A stretch of DNA of 64,000 bases from Shinisaurus crocodilurus (taxonomy: Eukaryota > Chordata > Lepidosauria > Squamata > Shinisauridae): NCBI GenBank assembly GCA_021292165.1, contig JAHFWL010001009.1, positions 1 to 64,000 on the forward strand, read 5' to 3'. The notes under the pieces were generated by a model. The model did no database searches, was not told the DNA's origin, and saw only the letters and a list, made by a program, of their open reading frames with translations. Shown piece after piece: positions 32,946-43,529 of the stretch. The position numbers were made by a program, and so were the translations under genes. Numbering within the stretch: the stretch's first letter is position 1; each line of letters opens with the position of its first letter.

Positions 32946-33921
32946 AAATCTGCACTGAACTTTGACTTAGTTTGCTACTGATGTTTATCGCTTGTGTGGC
33001 TGTGCAACTCTTTACAGACCTGTCTTTGAAAATTAGCCAGCTTAGTTTACTCTGCTAGCAGCTTCATTCTACTGCTTCATTCTACTGGTATCCAGATCCC
33101 CCACCCCAGGCTATGGCAGTCTACAACACCCATGTTGGATTGGGGAAGGGCCTTGTACAAGAAGGACATGCCTTCCTACCTAAATGGGCCCAACTCTTTG
33201 CCACTGTAACCATTTGCTACCCACATGCTTTCATTCTCCCTTTGGGCCCAATCTGAACCATTGCCCAGGAAAGGACAGGGCAAGCAGAGGCAGCTTCTCC
33301 TTCTTGCTTTTATCATTGCTCACAAACTTGGAGAGGTCATGTGGACAGGCAGCAACAAGGAAGAAAGTGGGGGCTAGGGACCTCTAGGGAACAGTGGTAG
33401 GTAGGGCCCCTGCTAAACTGTGGGCCTTGTCAGGTGCCCAACAATGCCGACCCTTGGAACCATCTTGAGTTTAAGCGCTGCCATCACTCAGCATTCCATG
33501 ACATCTCCAACACTGAAATGTAAACTTAGCTAATCAGTGCTGTAGAATGTTATGAATAGTGTAATATTTGTATTTTTATTTTTAAAAAATCAAATTACTT
33601 CGAACAGCCTGCAAAATATGTGACTAAGGAGGTTGAATGCAGCTTACCAGCCATATATATTGAGGCCTGCCAGGTGCTTGAGAACCCTCTTCTTTTTGTG
33701 CTCCTCAGGCTGGCAACAAAAACAGGAATTTTACTGTCACCATACCTGTCTGACGGGCTTTATTCAGCTAACCAGGTCAAAAGTTTACATTCTCCAAATT
33801 GCCTCCTTTGCAACTGGATTATATGCACAAGGCTAAAAGGAATAAAAGAAAATGGAAAAAAAATGTCTTCTTTCACACAGCAAATGCAATCCCTCAGCAA
33901 TTTCTTTCTGTGGTTTTAGAC
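32946..33921. other. Intergenic DNA, nothing recognised
   Basis: An open frame at 33620-33919 has no protein-family feature and no plausible splice or start context. Confidence 0.45.
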
Positions 33922-33923
33922 TA

Positions 33924-34434
33924 GCATTTTTCGCTCCATAACACGCACCTGGCCATAACACACACTTAGGTTTTAGAGGAAGAAAACAAGGAAAAAAAAT
34001 ATTCTGAACCAAATGGTGAAACGACTACAAAACCCTGCCACTGTCACAGAACCGAGCGGGGAGGGCTTTCCCAACCCTGCGCTTTCTCCGCTGCTGGTGC
34101 TGCTGCTGCAGGCAGCTGGGTCAGAGTAGCTGAAAGTTGTGCCGGTCCAAGCGCCCCCCCTCCCCTGGAAGATTAGGGTGACGGGAGGGAGGAGAAGCTC
34201 TGCTTTGCCCAGTCTGAGTTTGTCTGTCTGTCTCTGCCTTTAGCGCGCACACATGCCATATATACACACACACACCCTCTCACACTCGCACACACCCTCC
34301 ATCCCTTTCCTGGTCTCTGCCTTTAGCGTGCGCGCACACCATACACACACACACACACACACACACACCCTCTCTCACACTCGCACACCCCCTCCATCCC
34401 TTTCCTGGTCCCTGCCTTTAGCGTGCGCACACAC

Positions 34435-34472
<38 letters not shown>

Positions 34473-35309
34473 CTCTCACACTCGCACACCCCCTCCATCC
34501 CTTTCCTGGTCTCTGCCTTTAGTGTGCGCACACACCATATACACACACACACACACCCTCTCTCACACTCGCACACCCCCTCCATCCCTTTCCCGGTCTT
34601 CTCCTCCCTCCCCTCTTCCCCCTCATTTTCCCCTTCCCTTCCCCCAGAGTAGCCGCCAGAGGAGCAGGCAGGCAGGTGTGGGGCTCCTGTTGTGTTTCTG
34701 GGTTTCCGGCAGCTGCTGAAGGAAGAATCCTCCCCCCTCTGCCCCTAGCAGCCATAAGCGGTGCGGAGGTGTGGTCTGTTTGGGCTGGCTCCGAAAGTCG
34801 CAGCTGGAGAAGTTGAAACGCTACGTGCTTCATTTCCCTCGCTTGGAAAAGCTCCTGGTTTGAGCAATCCCCTCCCACTCAGCCTAATTGAAATGTAAAT
34901 TCAAGAAATTCGCATATAAGAAAGAAAGCCGTGTTCAGAAGGGCATTTCCCTGTTTTTATCAGCAGCTCTCCATCCTGTATTTTTGTTTCTCATTCCCTC
35001 TTTTCTTTTCCTGCCTCCGAAGAAGTTGAAATGCTACTGCCTTTTCCTCGCTTCCCCCTTCCCCTCGGCTTGCAGCAGCTCTCCGTCCCTCCTCCTGTGT
35101 TTTTCTTTCTCATTCCCTCTTTTCTTTTCCTGGGATCGGGGCGAAGGAGCGAAGGATCAGCTGGTTGGGGCTGTGGAGCAGCCGCCCAGCTGTAAAAAAT
35201 TTTTTTTAAAAAAACAATATTTTTACAATATTCACTCCATAACACGCACAGACATTTCCCCCTATTTTTGGGGGGAGGAAAAGTGTGTGTTATGGAGCAA
35301 AAAATACGG
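33924..35309. mobile_element. TA-flanked DNA transposon, about 1.39 kb
   Basis: The left end GCATTTTTCGCTCCATAAC pairs with the right end GTTATGGAGCAAAAAATACG. A TA lies on both outer sides (33922-33923 and 35310-35311), the target used by Tc1/mariner-type elements. Inside the right end a second CACTCCATAACACGCAC (35235-35250) gives a nested short hairpin. The interior is a GC-rich segment, a CA-rich minisatellite (34231-34600) and a pyrimidine-rich duplication near 34966-35134. No transposase is recognisable. Confidence 0.75.
34231..34602 (+). repeat. CA-rich minisatellite, four units of about 80-100 bp
   Basis: Each unit is GTCTCTGCCTTTAGCGTGCG, a CACA run of variable length, CTCTCACACTCGCACACC, then CCTCCATCCCTTTCC. 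Units start near 34231, 34312, 34408 and 34509. Length differences come mainly from the CA run. The frame is open on the plus strand through all units but is repetitive and not a gene. Confidence 0.9.
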
Positions 35310-35311
35310 TA

Positions 35312-35750
35312 GGTTAAACAACTCTCTTTTTTCCAGGCACACTGCCCATCACACTATGGAGCACCGGCACACGTGCTGCAGAATAGGAGAAAGTGTTTGA
35401 AATGTAACTTTCTGAAATACAGATCAAACCCTAAATGTCTACTGGGAGGGCCTACTCTTTGAGAGGTGGAGTTTGGTCATTGATGCTAATTGCTAACATT
35501 AACAATACATTTGAGGAATGGTTAAGCAGTCAAAGAAAGGGGAACGTTTCATTCTTCGTCCATTCTGACAATATCAGTCTTGATATGGAAGCCACAATTA
35601 TTTCAGGACATCATTACATCAGTGTGTTAAGACGATATGGAAAAATGGCTAAACCAACAATAAGAATACAATAACAATCATGGTCATCATCATCATCCAT
35701 ACTTGTTAGGCATTAAAGTGTCATCAGACTCATTTCTGCTCCAAGAGACT
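35312..35750. other. Intergenic DNA, nothing recognised
   Basis: No supported feature. A TCA triplet run lies at 35680-35697. Confidence 0.45.
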
Positions 35751-35751
35751 C

Positions 35752-35842
35752 ACAGTGCAATCCTAAGCAGATCTACTCAGATGTAAATCCCATTGAGTTC
35801 AGTGGGATTTAGCCCCAGGTAAATGGGTAGAGGATTGCAGTG
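35752..35842. mobile_element. Compact fold-back repeat
   Basis: AGTGCAATCCTAAGCAGATC and AAATCCCATTGAGTTC at the left pair with GTGGGATTTAGCCCC and GTAGAGGATTGCAGT at the right. A similar sentence is present in degraded form at 17855-18032, 39435-39515 and 43140-43200. It is common in reptile DNA as I recall. No coding. Confidence 0.65.
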
Positions 35843-35945
35843 GTACAGCACATGTTTTACATGCATAGGCTCCCAAGTTCTAACTCTTCATCTCCTGGTA
35901 GTGCTGGAAAATGTCCACGTCCAAACGCCTGGAGAGCCACTGCCA
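35836..35945 (+). mobile_element. tRNA-like SINE fragment
   Basis: TGGTACAGCACATGTTTTAC, CCCAAGTTCTAAC and CTGGAGAGCCACTGCCAGTC follow the layout of the SINE at 51893-52040. It is diverged and 5'-truncated. Confidence 0.55.
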
Positions 35946-35955
35946 GTCGGTGTAG

Positions 35956-36055
35956 ATTAGGGGTAGGGAACATTTGTCAGCCTGAGGGCTGCATTCCCCT
36001 GTGGGCGACCTTCCAGGGGCTGCATGCCAACAGTGGGCAGGACCAAAGCCATATC
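35956..36055. mobile_element. hAT-type repeat fragment
   Basis: GGGGTAGGGAACATTTGTCA then GCCTGAGGGCTGCATTCCCC and AGGGGCTGCATGCCA resemble the start of a dispersed hAT-derived repeat. The right end is not identified. Confidence 0.4.
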
Positions 36056-36059
36056 CATT

Positions 36060-36800
36060 CATCCTCCACACACATCAGTCCTGACCACACACAGCTCATG
36101 AACACTCATGCAGCTATCCACACACTTTCCCCCATTCACAAACTGTACATCTGTTACATGCACACTCATCGCCCCCTCTCTCACACACCTACCCCATCCA
36201 TCCATCCATCCTGCTGCTCTTCTGTTGCCCTTTTCCTGAGATACTTTCACTTCTGATCATTCTCTTCCTCACTCTCCCCTGTCCTGGCTCTCTAACACTC
36301 TCCAGTTCCACCCTCTATCCACCTCCTTCACCCTCTTACCTTTGTTTCCACCTTTCCTCCTCTCTCCTGTCCTCCTCCTCTCAGCCCACCATGTAAAAAT
36401 GGAGAACTGGTGATACAGGAAAAGGTCACTTCCTTCTTGTATTGCTAGCTTGTTTGGCTTCTGCGCTGAGCACTAAGGGAGGAACCTCCTCCTTTTCTCA
36501 GGGCTCAGTGAGAACTGACATGCAGAAGCCAAACAACAACAACAACAAAAACCCTCACTGATCCCTTCCTGCCTTGGCAGCTGGCTCACCCCCCCCTTCC
36601 TTCCAATTTTCCCAGTTGCTCAACTGTTTCCCATGGGAGGCAAGGAGATTGCAAGAAGGGGAAGTTGAAATCTTTCCTCCCCACAATCTTCCCCACTGTG
36701 CTGCTCAGCTGATCTGCAGGAAACTGGTGCCATGGGGTGTGCGCGCGTGCAAGGTAAACATAGTGGGTTCAGCTTGAAGGAAAGGCCATGGACTGAATTG
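36060..36800. other. Intergenic, pyrimidine-rich DNA
   Basis: Strong C+T bias on the plus strand at 36140-36400. No gene recognised. An AAC repeat lies near 36532-36550. Confidence 0.45.
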
Positions 36801-36805
36801 GGAGG

Positions 36806-36895
36806 ACTATCAAGTTGCATCTGACCCGAAGTGTAGGCAGTACTGAGTTAGATGGATCAATAGTTTGACTCCGTAGTAGGCAGCTTCCTAATCTA
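36806..36895 (+). mobile_element. tRNA-like SINE 3' end
   Basis: GCAGTACTGAGTTAGATGG, AATAGTTTGACTCCGTAGTA and GGCAGCTTCCTAAT correspond to the 3' portion of the family at 28690-29045. Confidence 0.55.
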
Positions 36896-36994
36896 CATTT
36901 CACTTTAAAGAGCTAAAGGCAGCTATCAATATAAATTAGCTTATGAAAAACCGAGGATTAAAATAGGCAGTTACTCAGGAGAAACGGGTTCTAG

Positions 36995-37140
36995 TACCCA
37001 TGAAACTCACTGGGTGACTTTGCCTAACCTGCCTCACAGGGTTGTTGTGAGGATAAAATGGAGAGGAGGAGGACTGTGTAAGCCACCTTGGGTTCCTCGC
37101 AGGAAAAAAGGTGGGATATAAATATAATAAATAAATAAAT
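36995..37140 (+). mobile_element. tRNA-derived SINE, shortened
   Basis: CATGAAACTCACTGGGTGAC, CCTCACAGGGTTGTTGTGAG and GCCACCTTGGGTTCC match the 10543-10775 family. The tRNA head is missing and an internal piece around the CAGTCACT segment is deleted. The tail is TAAATAAATAAATA. Confidence 0.8.
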
Positions 37141-37205
37141 AAAATAAAGTATTTTTATGCTGCTCCTCACCCAAAATGGCTCCCAGAGCAGCTTACATAA
37201 AATCA
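37141..37205 (-). mobile_element. Retroposon 3' tail fragment
   Basis: Minus strand reads TAAGCTGCTCTGGGAGCC, then GGGTGAGGAGCAGCATAAAA. It is a tail of the same hairpin-plus-AT type as others here, abutting the SINE at 36995-37140 in opposite orientation. Confidence 0.45.
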
Positions 37206-38228
37206 ATTAAACAAGACTGTCATTGCTTGCATGCTTACAGTCTAAATTTAAAAAGACATGAAACACAAGGAAAAAGGAATGGGAGGGAAGAGGGTAAAAT
37301 TAATTCTTTCAGCAGGGCCCTGCTCTCCCTTTCATCTCCCTCCACTCAGTCTGCTGGGGGGGGGGGACGACAAAAACAAAAAGAACCTTCCAATCGGAGT
37401 TAGATCGAGCTTCAAGGTAGAACGTGGAGAACCTTGACAAGCTTGGGTTTTGCTGATTTCCCCATCCCTAAGATCAAATTGCTCATCTTACTTGCCAAAA
37501 CAGCTTGTAAATACAGCTTGTATCTGACCTGAGATGAGGATGGAGGGGTTTGCCCATCATGACCCAAATCAGTGATTCCAAACCTTGTTTAACATTTAGT
37601 CCCCCACATCATTTAAAATTCCTTTAAAAAAAACACAGCTGTGCAATTTGGGTGGTCCCCCCCTTTGGCAAAAGTGTATGTTTTAATATTTCATTTTTAA
37701 CAATGGCACACATGCTTTATAAGCCTTTTTAGCAGAGTCACATCAGAGTAGCCTTGATTGCCTATTGCATCAGCAGACTGGCATCTGTCTGATGAGGCAC
37801 AATCACATTAGGCAAACTTACATACAGAGATGGGAGATTTAGTTACATATTCAGCATAAATATCTCTGTTGAGAACTACACACACACACACACACACACA
37901 CATACAAATATGTAAGGAGAAAACCTTCAGATACTGGAGAAGTATCGAATTGCCTACTTTTAATTCCCACTCAATCAGAGTTTATTTAAATGTTACATAA
38001 AATTGTATTCTTTTGTGGTACTTTCAAGTCAATTTATATACACATCAAGGTGATTTAAAGCAGATTTTCATGAACAATACATGTTTATATGCTTCCATAG
38101 CTTAGACACAAAATGCAATATGCTTCAAAAGCCAGCAAACAGCACATTCAAAGAGAAGTGCGAGGATGTAAGCCCATATTAGCCGAGGTACTACTAAGCC
38201 AGATTGGTCACATTGACTAAGGTGAAGG
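37206..38228. other. Intergenic DNA with one microsatellite
   Basis: An AC tract lies at 37870-37892 and a G-tract at 37356-37365. No gene recognised. Confidence 0.5.
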
Positions 38229-38516
38229 CAGAGTTGGCCCTACAAGAAGGCAGAGTGAGGCAGCCAGTGCCACCTCAGGCAGCAGGTGGTGGGGGTGAAG
38301 CAGCAAGATGTGGGAAGGCAGAGCTGTGTGCCTCCTAATCCAGCCTGCTTCCCTCAGTTGCAGTGGAAGCTGCTGATGCTGACCCATTACCGACGTTGAA
38401 CTAAGATTCAACTATCAGTCTGGTTGGCTTTTGTACATGGAATGGGGGTTCGGGGACACAATCTTGCCCTTTTCCTCAGGCAGCAAAATGTCTTGGGCTG
38501 GCCCTGGCTTAAGACA
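38229..38516. mobile_element. DNA transposon remnant, GGCCCT inverted ends
   Basis: The left end CAGAGTTGGCCCTACA and right end TTGGGCTGGCCCTG are inverted. The interior has AGGCAGAGTGAGGCAGCC and TTCAACTATCAGTCTGGTTG shared with 30045-30240. Family membership with 18617-18770 is suggested by the ends. Confidence 0.65.
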
Positions 38517-38948
38517 TTTCAAAGGACTGAACTGTCTGTACAGGTGATGGGTCACGACACCTTCCTTGTGATACTGCCACCTTAGCTTGGGCCTCAGATG
38601 TCAGCAGGGAGGAGAGTAAGGCACACGTTCTTCTCTACCTCGTCTCTCCATTAGTTCTCTTCTGCCCTCAACTCTCCTCTCTCTCTCTCTCTCTCTGCTG
38701 GGGCTGATCCTTCTGGGCTGGGGCCTGAGTAACCAGCTACAGGCTGGAAAAGAACTCCTCACTCAGTCCTGGTTACACACTACAACAGAGCCAGGCTTCC
38801 TGGCAGCGCAGGAAGACTCTCCATTGCCACAGCTACCGAGCCATCCACACACACCTGTGACACACCGCCATCATCTTGCTCTCCATGCCATGCTCTGTCT
38901 TCTTCTTGACTCGCGTCATGTTTGACTCTCCTGCCAAGGCATGCAGGG

Positions 38949-39300
38949 TTAGGGTGTCCACTTCTGAATCACTCAAAAATAGGACTCTGATAAAATTGCA
39001 TATGCTAATGAATGTGTATAAGTGCAAATATAGGAATAAGCGTTATAAGATCAACAGAAATGCAGTACATGATCTCACCAGAGTGTGGGGAAGACTGTGA
39101 CCAGATGACCAAGGTCCCTGCCTGTTTAGTCTGCTGCCCAGGTGCTAACTCCTGATGGGTGACACAGTTCTTATGATTCTTAAACCAGAATTGACAGAAG
39201 AGCCATTCAAATAAAGGATGCCTTCAAAGAGATGGTGCCCCCTGGCAGTCCTTCAAAAAGGCGAATGTGCTCTATAAAAGAGGACACATGACCACCCTAT
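38949..39300. mobile_element. DNA transposon (GAGGACA family), second copy
   Basis: The left end TTAGGGTGTCCAC and right end GACACATGACCACCCTA are loosely inverted. The interior is collinear with 32555-32945 but has no L2 insertion, which identifies the insertion point in the sister copy. No coding. Confidence 0.6.
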
Positions 39301-39628
39301 GGTACTGTTGTTCGGGAAGGCATCAGTGCGCATTCTGTGCCCTGGTGGGTCATGAGGGTGATTTTCTGCATAATCATCACTGTTTGCATTGGACACTTAC
39401 TCTGTCTTAAATGTCGATGCCTTGATCTAGTGAGGTCGCACACCTGGCTGGGAGTAAGCCCCATTGAACTCAATAGGCCTTGTTCCTGAGTCAATGTACA
39501 TAGAATTCTATTGCTAATGAACTTCTGAATAGGACTAGGAAAAGGTATGGCCCTGTAAAAAATATTGTGTATGAAGCAGCCCTTATTCAAGGGGTTCATT
39601 AGGGCATATGGGCTTTCTGAATACAACG

Positions 39629-40551
39629 TAGGGTTGTGCGCAGAGCTCGATGGGGGGGTGGAAGCACGGCGAACTTGCTGGGCTCGACCTCCCCCCCCCG
39701 AGCTCCACTGGACTTACCTTTCCCTGGCTTGGGGCTCGTGTCCTTGCAAACCAAGCCAGGGAAAGGAACTTCCAGTTTCTGGCGCTACGTTCTTTACGTA
39801 AAAAAACCATCATAAGCTACGTTAAAACGGCTGTGATTTGCATAACTGGTGCTACTTTTTTTTTTAACATTAAAACAGCATAAAATACAGCATAAAATAC
39901 GTTTGCATACGCCACACAAATTGCGGTTGTTCTAACATACTGTACATTGTTTTTAACATAAAAAACTAGTGCCAGTTACGCCAATCATGGCCATTTTAAC
40001 ATAGTTTACGCTGTTTTTAATGTAAAAAATGTAGCGCCGGGGACCCGGAAGTCCAGCGAGCACTTCACCTGGCACTGGCCGGAGGCTTGGCTTGCGAGGT
40101 GGGGGTGCTCACCGAGTGCCCTGTGAGCCGAGCGCTGGGCTCAGCTCCCATCCCTAAATTATGCGTACCTGTTTGGGTGCTCGCCTTGTGCTCGGCAAGC
40201 ACCCCCGTGGCTCAACTCCTCCCGTGGCGACACGAGGGCCTCCCAGCTGACTTTGCTGGGACCCGGAAGTGACGTGACGTGTCCCGGCGCTGTTCCAGGA
40301 ACTGACGCGACGGGACCCTGGCACTGCAGTTTTAGCGTAAATATCATAGAAAACCACCCTCAGGTGGTTTTCTATGGTATTTACGCTAAAAACGCAGCGC
40401 CAGGGACCCGGAAGTTCCTCTCCCCGGCTCCTCTCCGGGGAGATGTGATGATCCGGGGAGAAGGTGAGTGCTGTGGGGCTCGGGGGGGGGTGTTGAGTGG
40501 GTGCGAATTTGCCCCCACTTCCTCACCCATCGAGATTTCGGGACATCCCTA
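39629..40551. mobile_element. GC-rich composite fold-back element
   Basis: The left end TAGGGTTGTGCGCAGAGCTC and right end GAGATTTCGGGACATCCCTA are imperfectly inverted and continue into CGATGGGGGGGTGG against CCACTTCCTCACCCATCG. The interior has a perfect 16-bp hairpin CCTTTCCCTGGCTTGG with its complement at 39756, and a long hairpin at 40333-40392 (GCGTAAATATCATAGAAAAC against its complement). It also has repeated GGGACCCGGAAGT phrases and, at 40150-40157, an internal CATCCCTA that may be the end of a nested unit. No coding. A relative lies at 49575-50104. Confidence 0.65.
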
Positions 40552-41425
40552 AAAATGCATGTACCTAAGTGTTTTACTTTATTATTTAAAAGTATAAAGT
40601 TGAAGTTAGAATGATATCATGGCTTCCTTCCTTGTTGAATATGGTAGCCACTTACACATCACCAATGATAGGAGTTTCAGTTCAGCACATCTGGAGGACA
40701 CCAGGTTGGGGAAGCTGCTCTAAAATAGGAGACGTGGATGGTCCTAAGTTGTTCATCATTCGTTTTCCAAACCCCCACAGTCACCTCTGCATATCATATT
40801 CTCCATTCTGTCTGCATGGCTTATCTGCTTTGGGAGAATGAGAATTTTCACTTGCATTTTCTTCCTGCTTAGGGAGGTTGTGGATGGTGTTACGTCTTGT
40901 GAGCCTGAGAATTTTGCTGCTTGGTTGGAACTGTATAGCTTTAACTATTGTTATTGTTTGTTTATTGAATTTGTTTGTTTAGGGGAGGAACTGAAGTACA
41001 GATATTCAGTTGACAACCAAGCCCCTTGCAGCCTGGACCTCACACCATGTCAACATCCAATATAAAATCAAAGTGAGGGTTATGAGTTCAAACCAATTTT
41101 TAAAATTAATAAATGGGTTCCAGAAGTTATACTTTCTCTGATAATGCCAATTTCCCAGGAGAATTGCTACCCTCACCACCAGCCTGCCAAATAGTTGCTT
41201 GGTAGGCTGGGAGGCCTGAATCTGCTGGGAAACAGAATGGACTGGGCAAAGAATGCCCTTTCACTTTTTCATCCAAATTTCAGGAATGCAAAGCTGGGGC
41301 CTCGTATTTGTCACTTTTGAGTTTCAGGTGGAGAATTTCTCAGGTAGATTTGAGAAACCTACAGAGATCTTGAAGCTAAGTCATGCTTGCTGACACCATG
41401 TTTGTTTTCCCAAACTGCACCTTGT
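40552..41425. other. Intergenic DNA, nothing recognised
   Basis: A short piece at 40684-40725 (CACATCTGGAGGACACCAGG then TTGGGGAAGCTGCTC) is one arm of the fold-back MITE type at 13359-13494. Nothing else is supported. Confidence 0.45.
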
Positions 41426-41598
41426 CACTCTTTGGCTGCCTGTTTGTTTTTGTTTTTGTTTTTTTGAAGAGGCAGCCATGTTTTCCCTTTACAGTGCACC
41501 TCTGAATGTGCACTGTGCACTGAATTCAGAGGTGCACTGTGAAGGGAAAACATGGCTGCCTCTTCAAAAAAACAAAAACAAACGGGCAGCCAAAGAGT
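41426..41598. mobile_element. Near-perfect palindromic MITE
   Basis: The arms ACTCTTTGGCTGCC and GGCAGCCAAAGAGT extend inward through a GTTTTTGTTTTT tract (CAAAAACAAAAA on the other side), GAGGCAGCCATGTTTTCCC and AGTGCACCTCTGAAT to a short centre at about 41512-41520. There is CTTGT on both outer sides (41421-41425 and 41599-41603). It is non-coding, with unusually well preserved arms. Confidence 0.8.
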
Positions 41599-41748
41599 CT
41601 TGTTCTTGCTGCCCTACTACATCTGTTCAAATGATAGACTGATAGTTTTTTGAACTGCTTGGTCTGCATTTGCCTTGATTTCCCCTCTCTTGGATGCTGT
41701 CAAATTCTTAAGACTTATGGAAAGTGTGAAGGTGGGGGTGGTTACTTC

Positions 41749-42700
41749 TGCAAGCGTAAAGTGTGGAAATAACGAGTTGAGACACATGAGTGTGGTATAA
41801 AGTTGGGCCACATTTATTTCCATGACAGACCTACGAAGGGGAAGACTAGTGTGGGTTCCTGACTAAACTGCCCCCTTGCCAGTAGGTGTATAGGGTGATG
41901 CATCGATCCCTAAGGGGCAGTGTCTGTAAAATCACCACCCCTTAGTTTTACACCAATGCCGGTGTTGGGAGGCCTTCTCCTGTCACCTCCTCATGAAGTT
42001 GCAAAACTCCAAGTGGGCGAGGTGAGTCAGCCTCAAAGGCAATCTGTATCTCCCACTAGGCTGAAAAATGCTGAGCAGAGAGCCTCCGGAATCATCAAGC
42101 ACCTCATGGATTTCATAGATCATAGAGTTGGAAGGAGCCTACAAGGCTATCGAGTCCAACCCCCTGCTCAATGCAGGAAACTGGAGGAGGGGTCTCCCAT
42201 GTCCCATCCAAGTAATAACCAGGCCTGACCCTGCTTAGCTTTCCATGCTCAGACAAGCTGAGCCAGCATAAGCCACAGGCCACTCAAAGGTGCCAGCGGA
42301 TGCTTACCAACCGTAATCCCACTGAATGTTCCCAAACTTACCTGCCAGTGTGACCGAATTAAACAAGATCAATACAAAAATTGCAAGTTGCAAAAACAAC
42401 ACCATCCTCTGCATAACAGTGTAGAGTAGGCAAAACCACGCACATTGCCCCCTATGGCCAATCGAGACAACGAGCCAAAATTCCTACTTAGCCCGCTAAC
42501 AGGCAACCAGCAAAGCCCATACTGCATACAGCCCAAAACTGAAAGAAGCCGAGGGCAGGACTACAAGGGCCAATATCGTCCTAGAAGCCCCGCCCTTGCA
42601 CAGCCTACTCAAACAGCATGCCTGGGACGCTTACCTCATCAATCCTCCCCACCCGAAAAGTTCTCCCTGCTCCTAGCGGCACAGAAGCAGGGAAAGTAAT
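41749..42700 (-). mobile_element. Short non-coding LTR-like element, copy 1
   Basis: On the minus strand a terminal repeat of about 154 bp (41749-41902) begins TGCATCACCC, contains AATAAATGTGGCCC and ends CGCTTGCA. It is preceded (to the right on the plus strand) by an interior collinear with those of 47030-47790 and 56959-57613, for example AGTAGGAATTTTGGCTCG near 42485. No second terminal repeat is found at the right. A 5S-CR1 SINE is inserted at 42113-42262. No coding capacity. Confidence 0.75.
42113..42262 (-). mobile_element. 5S-CR1 SINE, nested in LTR-like copy 1
   Basis: On the minus strand the head CTTGTCTGAGCATGGAAAGC then TAAGCAGGGTCAGGCCTGGT and TACTTGGATGGGA matches 5S rRNA further 5' than the copy at 10221-10354. 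The tail CCTCCTCCAGTTTCC, GAGCAGGGGGTTGGACTC and GTTGGAAGG-type sequence matches CR1. Here the 5S-like part is about 65 bp. The surrounding LTR-like interior resumes at about 42283. Confidence 0.8.
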
Positions 42701-43529
42701 TTTCTTGTTACCAATCAACACAATGACTTATCTTTACTTTTTGACTCTCTCCCCGTCCCCTGTTTCATCAACCAGGAACTGGAGATGGGAGGAGACTGGT
42801 GGGAAGAGAAGAAACTGAATGAAACTCTGTTAGTTGTCATGGCAACAAATGAATTGCTGTTTACAGTGTTCTCAGATATTACTGCCTCCAGCCTAGAAGT
42901 TTCCTTGTGTGCCTATAGTGATATAACTGCAAAGTTTTATATTTTCATGATCCTACTTCTCACCCCCCCCACACACACACATACATTCCCACAAAATAAC
43001 AAGTGAGTAGTTAACGGTCTATGCACTTCTTGGATTTTTCCGCTAATTTCACTTTTCCCTAAGTGAGATAAAAGTAAAAAGTCTTGATGAAGGAAATCAG
43101 ACCCACTAAGTTCCTTGTTATTGTTCTACTATTCAAAAAATAAAGCTACTGCTGAGTAAGCCCTGCAGAACACAATGGGTTATCCTCTAAGTAAACATGC
43201 ATGACTCTAACCACTGTACCTTACTCCCTTCTGTAGAACTCAAGGAGTCCTCCCAGCTCCCATCAATGCAGATAGGTGTTCCTGGCCTTATCCTGAATAT
43301 CTCACAGAGATCAGATATCTCTCACATCTTTCCCAGTTTCCTTTCTGCCTGTATTTGCCAGCAGATTCAGCCCACCCACCCACCATCAACCCACCAAAAT
43401 GTCAGTGTCATCTTCTCTCTTTCATGTCAACCACTAATAATGTGGAGAAATCCTGAGCACACACACAGTGACATGAACCCTGACATAGTTTTCCCTTGTA
43501 ACTTGGCAACCCTTTCTGCATAATCCCCA
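42701..43529. other. Intergenic DNA, nothing recognised
   Basis: No gene. A short C-tract with CA repeat at 42962-42981. Confidence 0.45.

Noticed and set aside
34253..34878. Histidine/threonine-rich and proline-rich reading frames
   Set aside because: They are translations of CA repeats and pyrimidine-rich DNA inside a DNA transposon.
34888..35400. 170-codon open frame
   Set aside because: It lies across the right end of a DNA transposon and pyrimidine-rich DNA. The sequence is low in complexity and matches no family.
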